Below, in pieces: positions 58,282-64,000 of a DNA stretch of 64,000 bases. The notes under the pieces are model-generated. The model worked only from the letters and a program-made list of their open reading frames with translations, did no database searches and was not told where the DNA came from. Source of the DNA: Parabacteroides sp. Marseille-P3160 (GTDB taxonomy: Bacteria > Bacteroidota > Bacteroidia > Bacteroidales > Tannerellaceae); the NCBI RefSeq assembly GCF_900162725.1, contig NZ_LT799418.1, positions 4,380,541 to 4,444,540 on the forward strand, in the 5' to 3' direction. The stretch's first letter is position 1; the number at the start of each line of letters is the position of its first letter. The position numbers and the translations under genes are program-made.

Positions 58282-59114
58282 CCTTTTGAAAGTTTATAGA
58301 CCTTGTCTTTAACCCATTCTGCCCACTCCTCCGGTTTGCGGCTTTTGTCGAAAGACTGCCAGGGAATAGGCCGGCCAAAATAAATTCGAAACGTTTTATG
58401 CTTGCTACGAAACATCTCATCGGAAAGATAGATCATCTCAAGGTTCACCCGGATACCCAATCGTTTCCGAAGGTTAGCTAACCGATAGAAGAAATCTGAA
58501 TTCCGTCCTTCAAAATAGACAGGAACAATATCCCGCTGATGCACCACCGCTTTCTGAATAAATGACTTTTTCCAATCCAAGTCCCGTATTTGCCCTTTTT
58601 GCTTTCTCGAGCAAAGACCGGCTGGAAAGGTGATTACCTGATTATCCGAAGCATAGGTCTCTTCCATCTGAATCGCAGCTTCCCTGCCCTGTCTACCGTG
58701 CTTGTTGATCGGTACAAAAATCGAACGAAGATTCGGGATAAACAACAGCAAGTCGTTGACCGGATATTTTATTTTCCCATAAAACCGTTCGCCGAGAACA
58801 GCCGATAGACAGATACCGTCCAAACCTCCCAATGGATGATTAGACGCAAACAGGTATCTCCCACCGTTATCCTCCGGGATATTTTCCGCATTCACCAACT
58901 CCAGCGTCAAGTCGAAATAATGGATCAGTTCCTGCATAAAAGCGACGCCGTCCTTATCCTTATATCGATTCAATATCTCATTCAGTTCATCCTGATGTAC
59001 GATACGGATCAGATAATTAATAAGAAAGGCAGGCATAATCCCGGCAAGAGAAGGTGCTTTCTGTAATAGTACGTGCCTTAAATCAATCCACTTTTTATTA
59101 TCAGCCTGTTCCAT
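58278..59114 (-). CDS. glsA: Glycine lipid O-acyltransferase GlsA (PlsC-like)
   Basis: A 278-residue acyltransferase that adds the second fatty acid to the N-acyl glycine, giving diacyl glycine lipid, at the cytoplasmic face of the membrane. The acyltransferase motif reads NHPLGGLDG (His and Asp separated by five residues), followed by VPINKHGRQGREA and the FPAGLCSRKQKG motif. It is transcribed first and overlaps glsB by 4 bases. TATATTTG on the minus strand (59144-59151) is the probable promoter box. Confidence 0.85.
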   Translation of the reverse strand: MEQADNKKWIDLRHVLLQKAPSLAGIMPAFLINYLIRIVHQDELNEILNRYKDKDGVAFMQELIHYFDLTLELVNAENIPEDNGGRYLFASNHPLGGLDGICLSAVLGERFYGKIKYPVNDLLLFIPNLRSIFVPINKHGRQGREAAIQMEETYASDNQVITFPAGLCSRKQKGQIRDLDWKKSFIQKAVVHQRDIVPVYFEGRNSDFFYRLANLRKRLGIRVNLEMIYLSDEMFRSKHKTFRIYFGRPIPWQSFDKSRKPEEWAEWVKDKVYKLSKG

Positions 59115-59143
59115 TCATTATAAATTCACCTCCTATTGAGATG

Positions 59144-59151
59144 CAAATATA
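59144..59151 (-). promoter_or_regulatory. -7 box of the glsA-glsB operon
   Basis: The minus strand reads TATATTTG, matching TAnnTTTG, 29 bases upstream of the glsA ATG. Confidence 0.45.
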
Positions 59152-59291
59152 AAGTTTATAATAATAGGTCTTCCGTAATCCGGTTTCTTTTTTGTGAAGA
59201 TTCTACCAGGAATAAGCGATGTCTATACTTCTGTGCTAAGTGTTCAAATACCGGATTAAGTAATATGTTATCTCTTTTGTCATTTATACAG

Positions 59292-61100
59292 TTATTTATA
59301 TTCCGCTTCTTTTTTCTTATAGTAATCCTGCATTACATAGAATGCCTTTTTCTTGATTCCCCAGCTTGATATAAGACCTTTACGATTAAAGAAGTCCTGG
59401 ATACCGGGAAGTTGTCGGCGAGGAGACCTGAAATCAACCAAGATCCATGGCGATAAACCCGATAATCCGTCGATCTTTTCCAACATTTCCAAATTACGTA
59501 TATATAATTCCTCTTGATATTCCTCGGTCCATCTTTCTGTTTTATCCCCATGGAGACCTTGCAAAGCACTACCCCCGAATTCACTTATTATCACAGGCTT
59601 ATCATAAGGTATTTCCCATTTCATCAGATGAGCTGCTTCATTAGATGCGCGATACCAGCCAATGTATTGATTAAAGCTAATGACATCTACATATTCATTC
59701 ATATTGTCCACAAGTTTATTCAAGTTATCCGGCGCTTTTGTAACTTCCATAGCCATACTAATCAAACGTGTATTATCTTGCTGACGTGCATATTTCGATA
59801 AATCGCTCAGGAATTTATCACGTGCATCACTATGCGGTGTTTCATTTGCGATCGACCATATAATAACAGCAGAACGGTTTTTATCCCGATAGATCATATC
59901 ATGTAATTGTTTTTCTGCATTTTGATAAGTCGCAGGATTCTCCCACGATATTGTCCAATAAACGGGGATCTCCGACCAAACCATTAATCCCATTTTTTCG
60001 GCTTCACGAACCATTATTTCATTATGGGGATAGTGAGCAAGGCGTACATAATTACATCCCATTTCCTTTGCCCAAGTCAAAAGGGTCTTAGCATCTTCTT
60101 TTGACCAAGCCCGTCCGCGTTCGTATGGAGCCTCTTCATGAATACTTATCCCGCGAAGAAATACATGCTTACCATTGAGAAGGATTTGTTTCCCTTTTGT
60201 CTCAATTCTACGAAAGCCTATCTGATCCTTGATTTCACTATTTTCCTCGTTGATTACGATATCATACAGTTTAGGATTTTCAGGAGACCAATAGACTAAT
60301 TTGGCTTTTGATTCGAAGGCAGCTCTGCCCTGGGCATCTGTTATCAGTTGTTGTTTTATCTTCAATTCGGGAATCTCGACAATGATCCCCTGGCCCGCTG
60401 TTTGAGCATTTAATTGTATCCAGCCTGAAATGGTATCTTTTGAACCTTTTTTCAATTGTATCGAATAATCTTCAACATATAGATCCGGAACCTGAACGAT
60501 CATTACATCACGTGTAATGCCTCCATAATTCCACCAGTCCATGTTCACCGTCGGTACATTATCTTTTGCCCGCTTGTTATCAACTTTTACCACGACAAAA
60601 TTATCTCCGTTTTTGACCACATCCGTTATATCGAAATTGAATGGAGTATATCCACCGATATGCTCCCCGACTTTCTTCCCGTTTACATAAACTTTTGCAT
60701 CATAGTTGGCGGCTCCGAAATAAAGGATGTCTCTTTGTCCTGTTCTTTTCGTGTATTTAAAGTCTTTTTTAAACCACACTGTTCCTTCATAGAAATACAA
60801 TTGCCTGTCTCTTGTGTTCCAGTCTCCGGGAATATTCATCAAAGGTGATGTATCCAGGTTATATTCGACCAGATCGGAAGGAGATTTCGCCTTTTTATTT
60901 TCAAAAAAACCATTCTTTTCAAAAGGTTTCAAACGATAATCATAATAGCCGTTTTCCAGAGGGTCTACGACGTAGTTCCATTTCCCGTTAAGACTGATCG
61001 GCTGACGGGCATATATATTAGACACCAAAGGTATTTCTTTAGCATAAAGATTACCTAATGTAAAAAGCAGGATAAATACAAAAAGAGTTCGTTTCATCAT
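59292..61100 (-). CDS. Glycoside hydrolase family 2, beta-glucuronidase-like
   Basis: A 602-residue secreted enzyme. After a signal peptide (MMKRTLFVFILLFTLGNLYA) come the GH2 sugar-binding jelly roll (NYDAKVYVNGKKVGEHIGGY), an Ig-like domain and the TIM barrel. The acid/base Glu is in SIANETP and the nucleophile Glu in ISEFGG. Near the end, FFNRKGL holds the N-x-K pair that in bacterial beta-glucuronidases binds the sugar carboxylate, so an uronic acid substrate is more likely than galactose. It follows the GH3 gene with a gap of about 100 bases on the same strand. Confidence 0.87.
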   Translation of the reverse strand: MMKRTLFVFILLFTLGNLYAKEIPLVSNIYARQPISLNGKWNYVVDPLENGYYDYRLKPFEKNGFFENKKAKSPSDLVEYNLDTSPLMNIPGDWNTRDRQLYFYEGTVWFKKDFKYTKRTGQRDILYFGAANYDAKVYVNGKKVGEHIGGYTPFNFDITDVVKNGDNFVVVKVDNKRAKDNVPTVNMDWWNYGGITRDVMIVQVPDLYVEDYSIQLKKGSKDTISGWIQLNAQTAGQGIIVEIPELKIKQQLITDAQGRAAFESKAKLVYWSPENPKLYDIVINEENSEIKDQIGFRRIETKGKQILLNGKHVFLRGISIHEEAPYERGRAWSKEDAKTLLTWAKEMGCNYVRLAHYPHNEIMVREAEKMGLMVWSEIPVYWTISWENPATYQNAEKQLHDMIYRDKNRSAVIIWSIANETPHSDARDKFLSDLSKYARQQDNTRLISMAMEVTKAPDNLNKLVDNMNEYVDVISFNQYIGWYRASNEAAHLMKWEIPYDKPVIISEFGGSALQGLHGDKTERWTEEYQEELYIRNLEMLEKIDGLSGLSPWILVDFRSPRRQLPGIQDFFNRKGLISSWGIKKKAFYVMQDYYKKKEAEYK

Positions 61101-61205
61101 ATCTATATCGTTTTAATGTTCTATTTTTTATTTACTGTGAAAAATGGAGCCTGAAGTTCCGGCAATGTACTATGAGTCTATAAATGTAACCGAAAATTCC
61201 CATCT

Positions 61206-63449
61206 TTATTTAACGGTAAATCTTCTTGTTAATAGATCGACACTATTACCACCAACCATAACATCGAATTTCCCGGGTTCGACCACTTTTTTCATTTCAT
61301 AATTCCAGAATGCTAATTTTTGTATCGGTAAGTCAAATGTTACAACCTGTTGCTCTCCCGGTTTCAAGGTGACTCTTTTAAAGTCTTTGAGCTCTTTCAC
61401 AAGAGGTGCTATCGATGCCGCTATATCCGAAGTATATAGCTGAACCACTTCACATCCTTCTCTTTTCCCCGTATTCTTTAAAGCAACACTCACCTGAAGT
61501 ACCTCATCCTTAGATAAAATATCTTTAGATAAAGTCAGGTCAGAATATTCAAAGGTGGTATAAGAAAGTCCATAACCGAAATCAAAAAGGGCATCGAAAC
61601 CGGCGTCCAGATAATAAGAAGTATTGCCTAAGGAAGATTGTTTAGCCTCCGAAGGAATATCATCCAATAATACTTCATTTTTCTTTGCAGGTCGCCCTAT
61701 TTTTTCATGGCTATAATAAAGAGGTATTTGCCCCACATAGCGAGGAATAGTTACAGGGAGTTTCCCGCTTGGATATGACTTGCCAAATAAAATACCGGCA
61801 AGAGCCGGCCCTCCCATTGTTCCAGGATGCCAGGCGTATAGCACAGCATCCGACAGATCAAGCTCTTTAGCGATAGTCAGGGGCCGTCCTGCCATGATAA
61901 CCGTTACAATCGGCTTTCCTGTTTTACTAAGTTCCGACAGTAATTCCGATTGCGCACCTACAAGATCCAACCCGGCAAGGGAATGGGCTTCTCCTGATAG
62001 AATAGATTCTTCTCCAACAAACAGAAGTATGACATCCGATTTGAGAGCAGCTTCTATGGCTTTCGGAAATTTGGTTTTGTCTTTATCCCTGCTAAAAGCG
62101 AGTGTCTGTTCATATATGAAATTTACATTTTTGCCGAATTGTTTCTTCAAGGCCTCCAGCGGAGTTTGGGTATATTCTTTTTCTCCGTCGAAGCACCATG
62201 TACCCATCTGATCATGAGGGGCATCAGCCAAAGGGCCGATTACGGCAACAGTCTTAATATCATTACCAAGAGGAAGAATATCCTGCTCGTTTTTCAAAAG
62301 GACGAAAGATTCTTCAGCGGCTTTCTTCGCGGCCTTTAAATGTTCAGCCGCATATATTTTCCGTTCCGGCCGGAGATCCGTATAGGGATTGTCAAAAAGT
62401 CCGAGCTTATATTTTAATCTTAAAATATTCCTTACAGCGTTGTTAATCGTTTCTTCAGACACGGCTCCTTCTTTCACTAATTGTTCCAGATGGTCGATGA
62501 AACAACCGGAAACCATCTCTATTTCCAACCCTGCATTAGCCGCTTTTTTTGCCGCCTCTTTCTTATCTTCACAGAAACCTTGGGTAACCATAATACTGAC
62601 TGATGCCCAGTCGGAGACGACTACCCCATCGAACTTCCATTCTTTCCGCAGCAGATCCGTTAATAAAAATTTGCTTGCACTGGGCGGTATCCCGTTATTA
62701 GAATTGAAAGAAGTCATAATCGTGGCGCACCCGGCTTCTTGAATCGACCGTTCGAAAGGAGGTAAATAAACATTACGCAACTGCCTTTCGGGTATATTGG
62801 AGATATTATAATCGCGTCCGCCTTCCACCGCGCCGTATCCTATAAAATGTTTGGCACAAGCAGCAATAGATGACGGATCCGACAAATCTTTACCCTGAAA
62901 ACCTTTAACCATAGCCACAGCCATGACCTCGGACAAATAAGTATCTTCCCCGAAACTTTCGGCAATACGTCCCCAGCGGGGATCGCGGGAGATATCCATC
63001 ATAGGAGCAAAAGTCCAGCGGATGCCATTCTCCGATGCTTCAACCGCAGCAACACGAGCCCCTTCTTCCACTATTTCCGGATTAAAAGAAGCTGCTTGTC
63101 CTAACGGGATCGGGAAAATTGTTTTGAATCCATGTATGACATCTCTTGCAAAAAGAAGGGGAATACCCAATTGGGAACTATCCACAGCTGCTTTTTGCAG
63201 CTGATTCAGGAGAACCGGATCTTCAGCATTTAAAATAGAACCGACCTCTCCGTTCCTGATTTGCTGATAAAGTTTTCCATCCGGTTTACGTGCATTTACC
63301 TGATTCATCTGTCCGATTTTCTGACGCAAAGTCATCTTCGACAGCATCTTCTCGATCCGGTTCTCCAAATTGTCTTGAGCAGAAAGATAACCAAACATCC
63401 CACAAAACACGAATAGACTGCAAATCCTTAAAGACAATCTTTTCATCAT
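61206..63449 (-). CDS. Glycoside hydrolase family 3 beta-glucosidase (BglX-like)
   Basis: A 747-residue secreted enzyme cleaving terminal beta-linked sugars. Parts in order: signal peptide (about 1-24), GH3 N-terminal TIM barrel with the nucleophile D280 in VVVSDWAS and the substrate-binding CAKHFIGYG, GH3 C-terminal domain with VGEESILSGEAHSLAGLDL, and a fibronectin III-like end domain (LKNTGKREGCEVVQLY). The length is normal for periplasmic BglX. It lies 6 bases downstream of the agarase-like gene, so they are one operon. The exact sugar cannot be read from sequence. Confidence 0.92.
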   Translation of the reverse strand: MMKRLSLRICSLFVFCGMFGYLSAQDNLENRIEKMLSKMTLRQKIGQMNQVNARKPDGKLYQQIRNGEVGSILNAEDPVLLNQLQKAAVDSSQLGIPLLFARDVIHGFKTIFPIPLGQAASFNPEIVEEGARVAAVEASENGIRWTFAPMMDISRDPRWGRIAESFGEDTYLSEVMAVAMVKGFQGKDLSDPSSIAACAKHFIGYGAVEGGRDYNISNIPERQLRNVYLPPFERSIQEAGCATIMTSFNSNNGIPPSASKFLLTDLLRKEWKFDGVVVSDWASVSIMVTQGFCEDKKEAAKKAANAGLEIEMVSGCFIDHLEQLVKEGAVSEETINNAVRNILRLKYKLGLFDNPYTDLRPERKIYAAEHLKAAKKAAEESFVLLKNEQDILPLGNDIKTVAVIGPLADAPHDQMGTWCFDGEKEYTQTPLEALKKQFGKNVNFIYEQTLAFSRDKDKTKFPKAIEAALKSDVILLFVGEESILSGEAHSLAGLDLVGAQSELLSELSKTGKPIVTVIMAGRPLTIAKELDLSDAVLYAWHPGTMGGPALAGILFGKSYPSGKLPVTIPRYVGQIPLYYSHEKIGRPAKKNEVLLDDIPSEAKQSSLGNTSYYLDAGFDALFDFGYGLSYTTFEYSDLTLSKDILSKDEVLQVSVALKNTGKREGCEVVQLYTSDIAASIAPLVKELKDFKRVTLKPGEQQVVTFDLPIQKLAFWNYEMKKVVEPGKFDVMVGGNSVDLLTRRFTVK

Positions 63450-63455
63450 ATACTA

Positions 63456-64000
63456 TTATTTATCAAAATACTTAATCAAGTTATAAGTATTCCTATTTAT
63501 CTGTTTCATCTGTTCCAGTAAATCTGAATAGGGCTTATAATACCTGTCGACCACCCCTTTATTCGAATCCCTGTTTGACGGATCGGTTGTCAGATCATCC
63601 GGATCGTTATCCATATATTTAAACCAATGCCAACCAACACAATTCTTATTTTCAATAAGTCCTAAAGTGAAATTTTGATAAAAAAGACCTCGGTCGTATT
63701 GTGTATGGACCAGCCATCCGGCCCCGGTATTATTCGGTAAATCAGAGTCTTCCGCTTTTGTATACCATTCTGTGATAATAAACGGTTTATTAGCCCATTC
63801 CCCCCAATGGTCCAGTAATTCCTGGTCCGGTTCCCATTTACGATAGTGATTGATAGATACAATATCCATATATTTCCCTGCTACTTCGAAAATAGCAGGA
63901 TTAGTCAACTCCTGTTTTCTTTTATCTTGATTGAACCGGCATCCCAGATACAAATGGTTAGGGTCCGCCTTTCTAAGAGCACCCGTAACTTTCTTCATAT
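63456..64000 (-). CDS. Agarase-like glycoside hydrolase, C-terminal part (cut by window end)
   Basis: About 180 residues are visible; the gene continues past the right edge, so the ATG near 63998 is probably internal. The sequence shows an (alpha/beta)8-barrel end: RKADPNHLYLGCRF, VSINHYRKW, then KPFIITEWYTK with the probable nucleophile Glu, and VGWHWFKYMDNDP. This resembles enzymes annotated as agarases in Bacteroidetes (clan GH-A, GH50/GH86-like), but the family and substrate are uncertain. It lies 6 bases before the GH3 gene on the same strand. Confidence 0.65.
   Translation of the reverse strand, partial: MKKVTGALRKADPNHLYLGCRFNQDKRKQELTNPAIFEVAGKYMDIVSINHYRKWEPDQELLDHWGEWANKPFIITEWYTKAEDSDLPNNTGAGWLVHTQYDRGLFYQNFTLGLIENKNCVGWHWFKYMDNDPDDLTTDPSNRDSNKGVVDRYYKPYSDLLEQMKQINRNTYNLIKYFDK

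Overview
The window looks like chromosomal DNA of a gut-type Bacteroidales, probably Parabacteroides or a close relative. This is inferred from gene content and promoters, not from a marker gene. Supporting signs are a dcw cluster without murF and ddl, an RprXY-type two-component pair, SprA, a glycine-lipid acyltransferase pair, a single-chain PurL, and many upstream boxes of the Bacteroidetes -7 type (TAnnTTTG).

Region by region. (1) 1-109 is the tail of an upstream gene with a strong terminator. (2) 178-8188 is a head-to-tail array of eight nearly identical ~1 kb units. Each unit has its own promoter-like box, a PD-(D/E)XK nuclease gene of the Rpn family, and an intrinsic terminator. Shared variants show two blocks of four units (1-4 and 5-8). 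Each block begins with a variant promoter and ends with a gene whose C-terminal tail is longer and different. This array is the most unusual object in the window. (3) 8354-11080 is a PMCA-type calcium P-type ATPase. (4) 11501-26864 is the division and cell wall operon rsmH-ftsL-ftsI-murE-mraY-murD-ftsW-murG-murC-ftsQ-ftsA-ftsZ followed by a GatB/YqeY protein. No mraZ is seen in front of rsmH. (5) 26937-29240 is the rprY/rprX pair on the minus strand, facing a hemerythrin-domain gene followed by a LuxR-type regulator with a degenerate receiver. (6) 31040-36880, minus strand, holds a porin, a small outer-membrane barrel and purL. (7) 36.9-40.5 kb looks AT-richer: a 6-bladed propeller lipoprotein, a LytS-like histidine kinase broken by an in-frame TGA, and an intact LytTR response regulator. 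(8) 40.8-47.7 kb has an acetyl xylan esterase, a LysE exporter, a CBM9-like protein, a TlpA-type thioredoxin lipoprotein or periplasmic protein, a small membrane protein, and an HU-wHTH regulator with a long inverted repeat in its presumed leader. (9) 47.8-59.1 kb holds ruvA, sprA, a YgjP-like metallopeptidase, a DUF3109 protein and the glsB-glsA glycine-lipid genes. (10) 59.3 kb to the end is the end of a carbohydrate-degradation cluster on the minus strand (GH2 beta-glucuronidase-like, GH3 beta-glucosidase, partial agarase-like enzyme).

The dcw genes act together: lipid II precursor synthesis (MurC/D/E, MraY, MurG) is interleaved with septal synthase and divisome proteins (FtsI/L/W/Q/A/Z). 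The glycoside hydrolases probably act in sequence on an acidic polysaccharide. No tRNA, rRNA, CRISPR array, IS element or prophage was recognised.
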